From UBA5216 sp043743335 (GTDB taxonomy: Bacteria > Pseudomonadota > Gammaproteobacteria > Burkholderiales > SG8-41): 14,227 bases of DNA. Below are positions 1-7,172 of this stretch, piece by piece. The DNA lies in contig JAYTWR010000156.1 of NCBI GenBank assembly GCA_043743335.1, forward strand, positions 1 through 14,227, given 5' to 3'. Both the position numbers and the translations under genes were made by a program. Below the pieces are notes generated by a model. That model saw only the letters and a list, made by a program, of their open reading frames with translations, did not search any database and had not been told where the DNA came from. The first letter of the stretch is position 1. Every line of letters begins with the position of its first letter.

Positions 1-771
1 CGCCACCGCGACCAAACCTTCGACAGCCATCCGATTGCCGGCTGCCCGTTGGGCGAGTTGAACCGCATCGCGTTCGACAACGAGTACCTGCCGCAAGCCG
101 TAGCCGCCGATGTTCTCGCGGCCAACGGCCGCAGCTACGAGGAACGGTTGGCATCAACAGGCATGGTGGCATCCGTCGATGACCCGACACCCACGGTGGC
201 AGGTGTGCTGACACTGGGCAAATCACCGCGCACCTGGTTGCCTTGCGCCTACATCCAGTTTTTGCGTGTGCGTGGCACCGAGTGGGGCGACCCAGTGGTG
301 GACGAACAAGAGATCGACGGCACGCTCGAGCTGACCCTGCGCCGCCTCGACGACAAACTCAAGGCCACCTTGGCAGTCTCGGTCGACTTCACTTCAGGTT
401 CGACGACAGAGATTCGCAGCAGCCCCTATCCGCTCGTCGCACTGCAGCAGTTGTGCCGCAACGCGGTCATGCATCGCACCTACGAGCACACCAACGCGCC
501 GGTGCGTGTGTACTGGTTTGACGACCGCATCGAGATCGTGAACCCCGGTGGCCCTTACGGCGCGGTGACGGTTGAAAACTTCGGCCGGCCCGGCTACAGC
601 GACTACCGCAACCCGCAACTTGCCAGCGTGTTGAAGAACCTGGGCTTCGTGCAACGCTTCGGTTTTGGTATTGCCGACGCACGCAAGGCGTTACTCGCCA
701 ATGGCAACCCACCGCTCGAGTTTCAGGTCGAACCCACCACCGTTCTGGCGACGCTGCGGAGAGCACCATGA
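1..771 (+). CDS. AlbA_2 / HATPase_c_4 ATP-binding protein (Schlafen/RecG-like), 5' end missing
   Basis: The reading frame is open from base 1, so the gene begins before the window; the TTG at 49 is internal. 256 residues are visible. The stretch PTVAGVLTLGK, then an LP.A.I..RV.GT segment and an EIDGTL..TL segment, is the usual linker after an AlbA_2 (Schlafen-type) domain, most of which lies upstream. The C-terminal part is a HATPase_c_4-type fold: NAVMHR at visible residues 154-159 stands for the N-box, DDRIEIVNPGG ends at 184 as the first glycine loop, and FGFGIADARKAL is the second loop. Proteins of this architecture are often annotated as transcriptional regulators or RecG-like helicases, but they carry no helicase motor; many sit in defence or mobile islands. 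Its stop overlaps the next start (ATGA, 768-771), so it is probably translationally coupled to the ParA-type ATPase. The family call is firm; the biochemical role is not known. Confidence 0.87.
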   Translation, partial: RHRDQTFDSHPIAGCPLGELNRIAFDNEYLPQAVAADVLAANGRSYEERLASTGMVASVDDPTPTVAGVLTLGKSPRTWLPCAYIQFLRVRGTEWGDPVVDEQEIDGTLELTLRRLDDKLKATLAVSVDFTSGSTTEIRSSPYPLVALQQLCRNAVMHRTYEHTNAPVRVYWFDDRIEIVNPGGPYGAVTVENFGRPGYSDYRNPQLASVLKNLGFVQRFGFGIADARKALLANGNPPLEFQVEPTTVLATLRRAP

Positions 772-1769
772 GCGTTCCCGTGTTGACGTTCTTCAACAAC
801 AAGGGCGGCGTCGGCAAGACCTCTCTCGTCTTCCATCTGGCCTGGATGTTCTCGACGATGGGCAAACGCGTCGTCGCGATCGACCTTGACCCACAAGCCA
901 ATCTGACCTCTGCCTTCCTGCCCGAGAGCACACTCGAAACCCTGTGGGACCCCGACGACCTCAGCCATCGAAACACCACGATTTTTCAGTGCATCCGCCC
1001 ACTGACCGAGGTGGGCGATCTGCTGCCGCCGCAGACCCAGCGAATTCGCGACGGCCTGCATCTGGTGCCGGGTGACCTGGGGCTCGCGGGCTTCGAAGAG
1101 TTTCTGTCGCAGGCCTGGCCCAGCGCGCTCGGCTCGGCCAACCTGTACCGCCCGTTCCGTTTGTTATCAGCGTTTTGGCAGATTGCGCAGATGGCTGCCG
1201 TTGAGCACAAGGCCGACATCATCCTGGCCGACGTAGGGCCACATCTGGGAGCCATCAACCGCTCGGCACTGATCGCCAGCGACCACGTCGTGATCCCGCT
1301 CGCTGCCGACCTGTTTTCGCTCCAAGGCCTGCGCAACCTCGGCCCCACGCTGACCACCTGGCGCTCCGACTGGACCAAGCGCCGCGACAACTGGGTCAGG
1401 CCGGCATTCGAGCTACCCAGCGGCACCATGCGACCTGAGGGCTACATCCTGATGCAGCACAGCGAGCGCCTGTCACGGCCAGCCAAAGCGTATAAGAAAT
1501 GGGCTGATCGCATCCCGGCCACCTACGTCGAGAGCGTGCTCAAAGGCGATACCCGGCCAACCAGTGGCGACAACTGCCTGGCGCAACTCAAGCACTACCG
1601 CAGCCTCGTTCCCATGGCCCAGGAAGTGCGCAAACCCATTTTCGAACTCACAGCGGCTGACGGCGCGATCGGCAGCCACTCTTACGCGGTCACCGAAGCG
1701 CGCGCCGCGTTTCAGGAGCTCGCCGTCACCATCCTCAGTCGGCTGGGTTTGGCCGACACCTTGTTCTGA
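768..1769 (+). CDS. ParA/MinD-type P-loop ATPase
   Basis: This 333-residue protein has the deviant Walker A box KGGVGKTS at residues 12-19, with the signature lysine at 12 and the P-loop lysine at 17. The A' motif VVAIDLDPQANLT follows (D39/D41), and a Walker B-like IILADVGPHLGAINRSAL has its aspartate at 155. This is the ParA/MinD/Soj arrangement, in which ATP-dependent dimers bind DNA or a partner protein. It is longer than chromosomal ParA (about 260 residues) owing to an insert after D39 and an extended C-terminal half. No ParB gene or parS-like array is nearby, so chromosome or plasmid partition is unlikely. Genes on both sides are transcribed with it: the start overlaps the upstream stop by ATGA, and the methyltransferase begins 2 bases after its stop. 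That implies a role within the same three-gene module, for example loading or positioning the partner enzymes, but this is inference. No strong ribosome binding site is visible; coupling probably drives initiation. Confidence 0.92.
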   Translation: MSVPVLTFFNNKGGVGKTSLVFHLAWMFSTMGKRVVAIDLDPQANLTSAFLPESTLETLWDPDDLSHRNTTIFQCIRPLTEVGDLLPPQTQRIRDGLHLVPGDLGLAGFEEFLSQAWPSALGSANLYRPFRLLSAFWQIAQMAAVEHKADIILADVGPHLGAINRSALIASDHVVIPLAADLFSLQGLRNLGPTLTTWRSDWTKRRDNWVRPAFELPSGTMRPEGYILMQHSERLSRPAKAYKKWADRIPATYVESVLKGDTRPTSGDNCLAQLKHYRSLVPMAQEVRKPIFELTAADGAIGSHSYAVTEARAAFQELAVTILSRLGLADTLF

Positions 1770-1771
1770 CC

Positions 1772-4123
1772 ATGTCCCGCCCCTCCAAAGAAACCTACGA
1801 CCTCAGCGACGCCGAGAAGCGTGACCTGATCGCGCTGATTCAACAGGGCAAGCCGCTGCCCGAGAAATACCGCTTCGTGCTGTTCGAAGACAAGCGCGAG
1901 GTCGAGCTGGTGTGGAACGGCAAGACGCGCGATGTGTGCACCACCGTGCTGCCGTTCCAGTCGCTGGAACATATCGACGAGCCGCGCAAGAGCGCGCCGG
2001 AATCGCCGCAGATTGATCTGTTCGACACGCGCGGACGGCAGTTAAAGGGCTGGACCAACAAGCTGATCTGGGGCGACAACAAGCTCATTCTGTCGTCGCT
2101 CAAAAGCGGCGCGCTGCGCCGCCAGATCGAAGACGCGGGCGGTTTGAAGCTGATCTACATCGATCCGCCGTTCGACGTGGGCGCGGATTTTTCGATGGAC
2201 ATCGAAATCGGCGGCGAGACGTTTCACAAGGAACCCAACCTGCTGGAGCAGATCGCCTACCGCGACACCTGGGGGCGCGGCGCGGATTCGTTTATTTCGA
2301 TGATTTACGAGCGGTTGATTCTGATGCGGGATTTGTTGGCGGCGGATGGCAGTATTTATTTGCATTGTGACTGGCGGGTAACGGCATATCTCCGTCTCGC
2401 ACTCGACGAGATATTCGGTCGTGACAACTTCATCAATGAAATTATCTGGAAGCGAACCAGTGCACACAGCGATGCGAAGCAAGGTGCTCGTTTCTTTGGC
2501 AAACAACACGACACTATTTTCTATGTTCGGCGTGGTGAAAGATTTGTTTTCAATACTATTTTTACCGAATACGACGAAGCTTATACAGCAAGCAATTACA
2601 ACCTTATGGATGCTGATGGAAGACGATTCAAATCAACAGACCTTACTGCCGCAAAAGCTGGTGGAGATACGTCCTACGAGTGGAAGGGAAGAAAACCAAC
2701 GAATGGGCGTTACTGGGCTTATTCAAGAGCAAACATGGAGGAATTCGACAAGAAAGCGCTCCTTCATTACACAGGTTCGGGTTTGCCGAGGTTAAAGCAG
2801 TATTTGGACGAAATGCCTGGGGTGTCTTTGCAGGATTTGTGGATGGATATTTCGCCAGTTCAATCAGGTGCACGGTCAAGCGAACGTCTTGGCTATCCCA
2901 CCCAAAAACCCGAAACACTAATCGACCGCATCATCAAAGCCAGCAGCAACGAAAACGATCTCGTCGCCGATTTTTTCTGTGGTTCCGGCACCACTGCCGC
3001 TGTCGCAGAAAAACTCGGCCGCCGCTGGATCGCCACCGATCTCGGCAAGTTCGGCATCCACACCACGCGCAAGCGTTTGATCCAGGTGCAGCGCGAGCGC
3101 GAAAAGGCCGGGCAGTCGTTCCGCGCCTTCGAGGTGCTGAACCTTGGGCGCTATGAGCGGCAGGCGTATCTCAATGTCGGCGGGCGATTGACCGGCGCGC
3201 AGAAAGAACAGGCGCTGATGCAGAAAGAGCGCGAGTTCCGCGAACTGATTCTGCGCGCCTACAAAGCGCAGCCGCTGGAAGGCGAGGCTTTTTTCCATGG
3301 TAAAAACGCCGGGCGGCTGGTGGTGGTGGGCCCGATCAATCTGCCGGTGGGGCGGCTGTTTGTTGAGGAAGTGATTACCGAATGCCGCAAGCGCGGCGCG
3401 TCGCGCGCCGATGTGCTGGCGTTTGAATTCGAGATGGGGCTGTTTCCCGCTGCGCTGGAAGAGGCGAAGCACAAAGGCATCGACCTCGCGCCGAAATTCA
3501 TTCCGGCGGAAGTGTTCGACAAGCGCGCGGTGGATCGCGGGCAGGTGGTGTTTCACGATATCAGTTTCGTTGAAGCCACGCCGCGCTATGCCAAAGGGCG
3601 TAGCGCGCAGGACAAGCTGACGGTGCAGATCGAACTCACGGATTTTTCGGTGTATTACTCGCAGGGCGCGGCGGAAGCCGCGATTGCCGCGATGAAAGAA
3701 GGCAAGAGCAGCGTGGTGTGCGAGCAAGGCAGGCTGATCAAAATCAGCAAGAGCAAGGACGGCGTGATTACGCGCGACGTGCTGACCAAGGAATGGACCG
3801 ACTGGGTGGATTACTGGGCGGTGGATTTCGATTACATGCAGCGCAAGGAAATCATCAAAGTGCCGAGGGGGTTAGGCGTCGAAGGTAATCTGCCGGGCAT
3901 CGCTCCGGTGCAGGGCGAACTGGTCGAATATGAAGACCGCTGGACCGGCGGCTATATTTTCGAGAACGAGTGGCAGAGTTTTCGCACGCGGCAGAATCGC
4001 ACATTAGAAATGACCACTGCGCCGCACACCTACCTGCACCCTGGTCGCTATACCGTGGCGGTGAAGGTGATTGATATTTTCGGCAACGACACCATGACGC
4101 TGGTGCCGGTGAGTGTGGGATGA
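1772..4123 (+). CDS. beta-class (type III Mod-like) adenine-specific DNA methyltransferase with long C-terminal extension
   Basis: This 783-residue enzyme is predicted to transfer methyl from S-adenosylmethionine to DNA adenine (N6). Catalytic motif IV, DPPF, is at residues 131-134, preceded by NKLIWGDNKLIL. Motif X (YPTQKPETL) and the SAM-binding motif I, DFFCGSGTT at 400-408, come after the target recognition domain. The order IV-TRD-X-I defines the beta class, to which type III Mod subunits belong. After about residue 430 there is a further 350-residue region, ending in a beta-rich segment (GRYTVAVKVIDIFGND, near the end) that resembles an Ig/PKD-like fold. DNA coding for roughly residues 205-373 is clearly AT-rich (22-23 G+C per 60 bases at 2521-2640) against 41/60 at 1981-2040 and 38/60 at 3181-3240, so the specificity domain looks exchanged. 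The gene lies 2 bases after the ParA-type gene. Type III mod genes are normally followed by res; here a convergent unrelated gene follows, so the restriction partner is absent, upstream of the window, or replaced by the two ATPases. Confidence 0.93.
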   Translation: MSRPSKETYDLSDAEKRDLIALIQQGKPLPEKYRFVLFEDKREVELVWNGKTRDVCTTVLPFQSLEHIDEPRKSAPESPQIDLFDTRGRQLKGWTNKLIWGDNKLILSSLKSGALRRQIEDAGGLKLIYIDPPFDVGADFSMDIEIGGETFHKEPNLLEQIAYRDTWGRGADSFISMIYERLILMRDLLAADGSIYLHCDWRVTAYLRLALDEIFGRDNFINEIIWKRTSAHSDAKQGARFFGKQHDTIFYVRRGERFVFNTIFTEYDEAYTASNYNLMDADGRRFKSTDLTAAKAGGDTSYEWKGRKPTNGRYWAYSRANMEEFDKKALLHYTGSGLPRLKQYLDEMPGVSLQDLWMDISPVQSGARSSERLGYPTQKPETLIDRIIKASSNENDLVADFFCGSGTTAAVAEKLGRRWIATDLGKFGIHTTRKRLIQVQREREKAGQSFRAFEVLNLGRYERQAYLNVGGRLTGAQKEQALMQKEREFRELILRAYKAQPLEGEAFFHGKNAGRLVVVGPINLPVGRLFVEEVITECRKRGASRADVLAFEFEMGLFPAALEEAKHKGIDLAPKFIPAEVFDKRAVDRGQVVFHDISFVEATPRYAKGRSAQDKLTVQIELTDFSVYYSQGAAEAAIAAMKEGKSSVVCEQGRLIKISKSKDGVITRDVLTKEWTDWVDYWAVDFDYMQRKEIIKVPRGLGVEGNLPGIAPVQGELVEYEDRWTGGYIFENEWQSFRTRQNRTLEMTTAPHTYLHPGRYTVAVKVIDIFGNDTMTLVPVSVG

Positions 4124-4144
4124 GTCCTGCGCGGAGTTGTGTCG

Positions 4145-4160
4145 TAACTAATTGTTTTTA
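4145..4160 (+). repeat. 16-bp intergenic repeat, copy A (1 mismatch)
   Basis: TAACTAATTGTTTTTA differs from the three other copies (8451, 11223, 14078) only at the eleventh base. It lies 21 bases past the methyltransferase stop, in the convergent gap before the Bug receptor. The remainder of the gap (4124-4264) holds a T-rich stretch (4155-4179) but no convincing hairpin terminator and no gene. Confidence 0.75.
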
Positions 4161-4264
4161 TTATGCTTTTTTGGATTTTTAGTAACTGTTCAGCTTCACT
4201 GTAGGATGCCGGTAACGAAGGAAGCGCAATCAAACAATGGCCATCGCTGGGCGTCGCTACCGTG

Positions 4265-5248
4265 TCACTCAATTTTGATCCCCGCCTCCCGAATCACCTT
4301 CCCCCACCGCTCCGCGTCTGCCCGAACAAACGCCTGAAACTCCGCTGGCGTGCTGGTTACCGCATCGATGCCCACGCGCGCCAGTTGCTTGACAGTATCT
4401 GGCGCGTGCATGATTTTGCGCAGATCGGTGTTGAGGCGCTCGATGATGTCGAGGCGCACGCCAGTGGGGGCCATTACACCGTACCACGAGTCGAGCAGCA
4501 GTTCCGCGAAGCCCGCTTCTTTGGACGTGGGCAAGTTGGGTAGCGTGGGCGCACGCTCGCGGGCAAGGATTGCCAACCCGCGCAGTTTGCCGCTGTTGAT
4601 GAATGGAATGGTGGCGGGCACGGTCACGCACACCACGTCGATTTCGCCGCTCAGGATGTGGGTGAGCGCGATGCTCGCGCCTTTGTAAGGCACGTGAATC
4701 ATGTTGATGCCGGCCATAGATTTGAACATTTCGCTAGCGAGGTGGTTGCCGGAGCCCACACCGCCGGAGCCGTAGCTCATTTTGCCGGGGTGGGCTTTGG
4801 CGATTTGCACTAACGCTTTGAGCGAGTGCGCCGGCACCGTGGGATGGATCACGATGAGGTTCGGCACGTTGCCGATTTGCGTGACGGCCTGAAAATCGCG
4901 CGCGGCGTTGAACGGCAGTTTCTTGTAAAGGCTGGGGCCGATGGCCATTGACGAGCTGGCTTGCAACAGCGTGTAGCCGTCGGGCGGCGTTTTCGCCGCG
5001 AGCTCCATGCCGATGTTGCCGCCCGCACCAGGACGAAAATCCGCATACACCGGCTGGCCTAAGGCTGCGCCCAGTTTTTCGCTGACTAACAGGGCGAGTA
5101 TCTGCGATGCCCCAGTGGCGTACGGCGAGATGTAGCGGATGGTTTTCTCCGGGTATTTTTGCGCGTGCAGCGGGGTGGCTATGAACGCGGCGAGCAGCAA
5201 TGCCAAGGCTGACATCGCGTATCGAACAAAGGTCTTGTGGCGGCGCAT
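4265..5248 (-). CDS. Bug-family periplasmic solute-binding receptor (tripartite tricarboxylate transporter type), no. 1
   Basis: This 327-residue protein starts with a Sec signal peptide: MRRHK, a hydrophobic run, then an ALHAQ-type cleavage site near residue 29. The mature part begins YPEKTIRYISPY and contains FRPGAGGNIGMELAAKTPPDGYTLL and VPYKGASIALTHILSGEID, all hallmarks of the Bug (TctC-like) family, which captures carboxylates or other small ligands in the periplasm. Length is standard. The loop that usually reads PGG..D..AR is here ATGASQILALL, so the customary aspartate and arginine are missing and ligand preference may differ. A good GGAGAG lies 5 bases before the ATG. No TctA/TctB membrane subunits are in the window, as is common for orphan Bug genes. 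It diverges from the lyase at 5388, with 139 bp between them, suggesting shared regulation and a ligand related to that lyase's pathway (inference). Confidence 0.94.
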   Translation of the reverse strand: MRRHKTFVRYAMSALALLLAAFIATPLHAQKYPEKTIRYISPYATGASQILALLVSEKLGAALGQPVYADFRPGAGGNIGMELAAKTPPDGYTLLQASSSMAIGPSLYKKLPFNAARDFQAVTQIGNVPNLIVIHPTVPAHSLKALVQIAKAHPGKMSYGSGGVGSGNHLASEMFKSMAGINMIHVPYKGASIALTHILSGEIDVVCVTVPATIPFINSGKLRGLAILARERAPTLPNLPTSKEAGFAELLLDSWYGVMAPTGVRLDIIERLNTDLRKIMHAPDTVKQLARVGIDAVTSTPAEFQAFVRADAERWGKVIREAGIKIE

Positions 5249-5332
5249 GAGACTCTCCGTGACAGATCAGTCGCCATTTTTACACAGTCGAGAAATCGCA
5301 GTCCACATTTGCGGCGGGCGAGCGCTGCCGTA

Positions 5333-5360
5333 TTGGTCGGGTAGACGCGCTTGGTAGAAT
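5333..5360 (+). promoter_or_regulatory. possible sigma70-type promoter for the lyase gene
   Basis: TTGGTC (5333-5338) and TAGAAT (5355-5360) are separated by 16 bases and sit just upstream of the lyase start. The -10 matches TATAAT at five of six positions, while the -35 is weak. AGGAG at 5376-5380 is a strong ribosome binding site 7 bases before ATG 5388. Prediction by eye only. Confidence 0.35.
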
Positions 5361-5387
5361 CAGCGCACTCAACACAGGAGAACCATC

Positions 5388-6284
5388 ATGGCCAGCAGAG
5401 GTAAACAATTTCGCGAATTACTCAAGCAACCCGGCATCATTATTTCCCCCGGCGTGTATGACGGCTACAGCACGCGGTTGGTGGAGGCGTCCGGGTTCAA
5501 GGTGGGCGCGATCTCCGGTGCGGGCGTGTCGGAAAGCCGCCTCGGCTGGGCCGACCGCGGCGTGATGACTTTTGAAGTCAATCTTGATACTGCGCGGCGC
5601 TTGGTGGACTGCACCGAAACGCTGTTGCTGCGCGCAGACGCCGACACCGGCTACGGCAATGCGATGAACGTGCATTTTGTGGTGCGCGCGTTTGAAAGCG
5701 CGGGCGTAGCGGCGCTGATGTTTGAAGATCAGGTTTGGCCCAAGCGCTGTGGCCACATGCGCGGCAAATCGTGCATTCCCACGGCGGAGATGGTGCAAAA
5801 GGTGAAGGCCGCGGTGGACGCGCGCCGTGACGACGATTTTGTCATTGTCTCGCGCACCGACGCCGCCGGCCCGCTGGGCGTGGATGAGGCGATTGATCGC
5901 TTGAATCAATACGCCGAAGCCGGTGCCGATTGCCTGTACGCCGATGCACTGCTGTCGAAAGAAGATATCGCCAAGGTGGCGAAGAACGTGCCCAAGCCGT
6001 TGATCGTCAACATGGGCTTAGGGCTGCGTTCGCGCAACACCACGCCGTTGATGACGCCTAAAGAGCTGGAGGCCGTGGGCGTCAAAGTGGTGAGCTATCC
6101 GCGCATGCTGTCCACCGCTGCGCTGAAAGGCATGATGAACGCGATGGACGTTTATAAATCTGAAGTGATGGAAAAAAACCTCACCGTGAATCGGCCGGAT
6201 TTGTGCGCGGGCTTTGAAGAGCTTAACGCCTTGATGGGCATGCAGCGGCTAGACGACATCGAAGCCAAGTTTGTCGGAGGTTAA
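5388..6284 (+). CDS. isocitrate lyase/PEP mutase superfamily lyase (methylisocitrate or dimethylmalate lyase-like)
   Basis: This 298-residue TIM-barrel enzyme carries LLRADADTGYG (Mg-binding aspartates at residues 84 and 86), FEDQVWPKRCGH with the catalytic cysteine at 121, and VIVSRTDAAGPLGVDEAIDRL. The KRCGH loop marks the C-C lyase branch (isocitrate, 2-methylisocitrate, dimethylmalate lyases), not the phosphonate mutases. Members cleave a 2-hydroxydicarboxylate, or reverse that reaction, giving pyruvate or glyoxylate plus a second acid. The length matches PrpB-like enzymes (about 290-300) and is far below that of true isocitrate lyase. AGGAG at 5376-5380 fixes the start. It is followed after 6 bases by a hydratase-family gene, so lyase plus aconitase-type dehydratase probably formed one pathway. 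The pair recalls 2,3-dimethylmalate lyase with dimethylmaleate hydratase of nicotinate breakdown, but the substrate is not settled by sequence. No prpC/prpD homologue is present, so a gene name is withheld. Confidence 0.92.
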   Translation: MASRGKQFRELLKQPGIIISPGVYDGYSTRLVEASGFKVGAISGAGVSESRLGWADRGVMTFEVNLDTARRLVDCTETLLLRADADTGYGNAMNVHFVVRAFESAGVAALMFEDQVWPKRCGHMRGKSCIPTAEMVQKVKAAVDARRDDDFVIVSRTDAAGPLGVDEAIDRLNQYAEAGADCLYADALLSKEDIAKVAKNVPKPLIVNMGLGLRSRNTTPLMTPKELEAVGVKVVSYPRMLSTAALKGMMNAMDVYKSEVMEKNLTVNRPDLCAGFEELNALMGMQRLDDIEAKFVGG

Positions 6285-6290
6285 GCCGCC

Positions 6291-7172
6291 ATGGGCATGA
6301 CCATCGCTGAAAAAATCCTCGCGACAAAGAGCGGGCGGGTTACCGTGGCACCGGGCGACGTGGTAACGGTGCAGCTGGATACCATTATCCTGTTCGACAA
6401 TAATTTTGTGCCAAGCAAATGGCGCGACATTCAGCGGGTGTGCGACCCTGAGCGCATTGTGGTGGTGTTCGATCACCGCGTGCCTGCACCTAACCAGATC
6501 GCGGCCGGCGCGCACCGCACCGGGCGTGAATTCGCCAAACGCTTCGGCATTAAGCGTGTGCACGACGTGGGCCGCGAGCAGGGCATCAGCCACCAACTGG
6601 TGGCGGATTACGGCTATGCCGTGCCCGGCACGACACTGGTGTGCAGCGATTCGCACACCTGCAGCGGCGGCGTGTTTAATTGCCTCGCGCGCGGCGTCGG
6701 CGGGCCGGATATTATTTACGCGGCAGTGAAAGGCGAAACGTGGTTTCGCTGCGGTGAAACCATCCGTTACGAGTTGGAAGGCACGTTGTCGAAGGCCGTG
6801 ACAGCAAAAGACGCCTTCCTGCAAATCGCGGGTGTGTATGGCGACCACGCCACGCAGAACGTTGAGTATGGCGGTTCGGGGGTGGCGGGCCTGAGCATCA
6901 ATGCGCGCAAAACCATTACCACCATGTCCGCGGAACTGTCGGCGGAATTTGCCACGTTTGAATGCGACAACACGCTCACGCGATGGGTCAAGGCGCGCAC
7001 ACAGCAGCCGTATACCGCAGTGCAAGCCGATGCCGATGCCAACTACAAAGCCGTGCGCCAGGTGAATTTACCCGCTGTTGGAAAAAGAAGGTTCGATTAC
7101 GCCGAAGCCCGCTGCAGGGCGCTGATAGCCAGACGCAGAATGGGCAAGGCAGCTACGCCATCAATGTGTTGA
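6291..7172 (+). pseudogene. truncated aconitase/LeuC-family hydratase large subunit
   Basis: Residues 1 to about 260 match the N-terminal half of the 3-isopropylmalate dehydratase/homoaconitase/dimethylmaleate hydratase large subunit: MTIAEKIL, FDHRVPAPNQIAA, REQGISHQLV, CSDSHTCSGGVFNCLARGVGG (D120, H122), then EYGGSGVAGLSINARKTI. Family members run to about 420-470 residues; here the match stops near VRQVNL (about base 7068). A basic, unrelated tail of roughly 33 residues runs to the stop. The three cysteines that ligate the 4Fe-4S cluster (SCTN and CxxC, in the second half) are therefore all absent, and no small-subunit (LeuD-like) gene follows. A GGAGG at 6276-6280, inside the end of the lyase gene, gives the ATG at 6291 a plausible ribosome binding site. 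The last 20 bases overlap the convergent amidase gene. The simplest reading is a deletion that removed the 3' half and the small subunit. It is almost surely inactive as a hydratase, though the frame is still open. Confidence 0.83.

Noticed and set aside
768..1769. Chromosome or plasmid partition (parA) function
   Set aside because: No parB, no parS-like repeats and no replication gene; it is co-translated with an AlbA_2 protein and a methyltransferase.
2918..3727. 269-codon open frame on the minus strand inside the methyltransferase gene
   Set aside because: Antisense shadow of GC-rich coding sequence; its translation is rich in H, R and A with no recognisable motif, while the plus strand encodes a clear conserved enzyme.
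4152..4337. 61-codon open frame after the methyltransferase
   Set aside because: It runs into the antisense of the Bug receptor, has no ribosome binding site and has a low-complexity start.
6249..7025. 258-codon open frame on the minus strand over the hydratase remnant
   Set aside because: It mirrors the codons of the plus-strand hydratase and shows no family motif.
6291..7172. Functional leuC (leucine biosynthesis)
   Set aside because: Only the N-terminal half is present, with no Fe-S cysteines, no leuD, and a lyase neighbour instead of leu genes.
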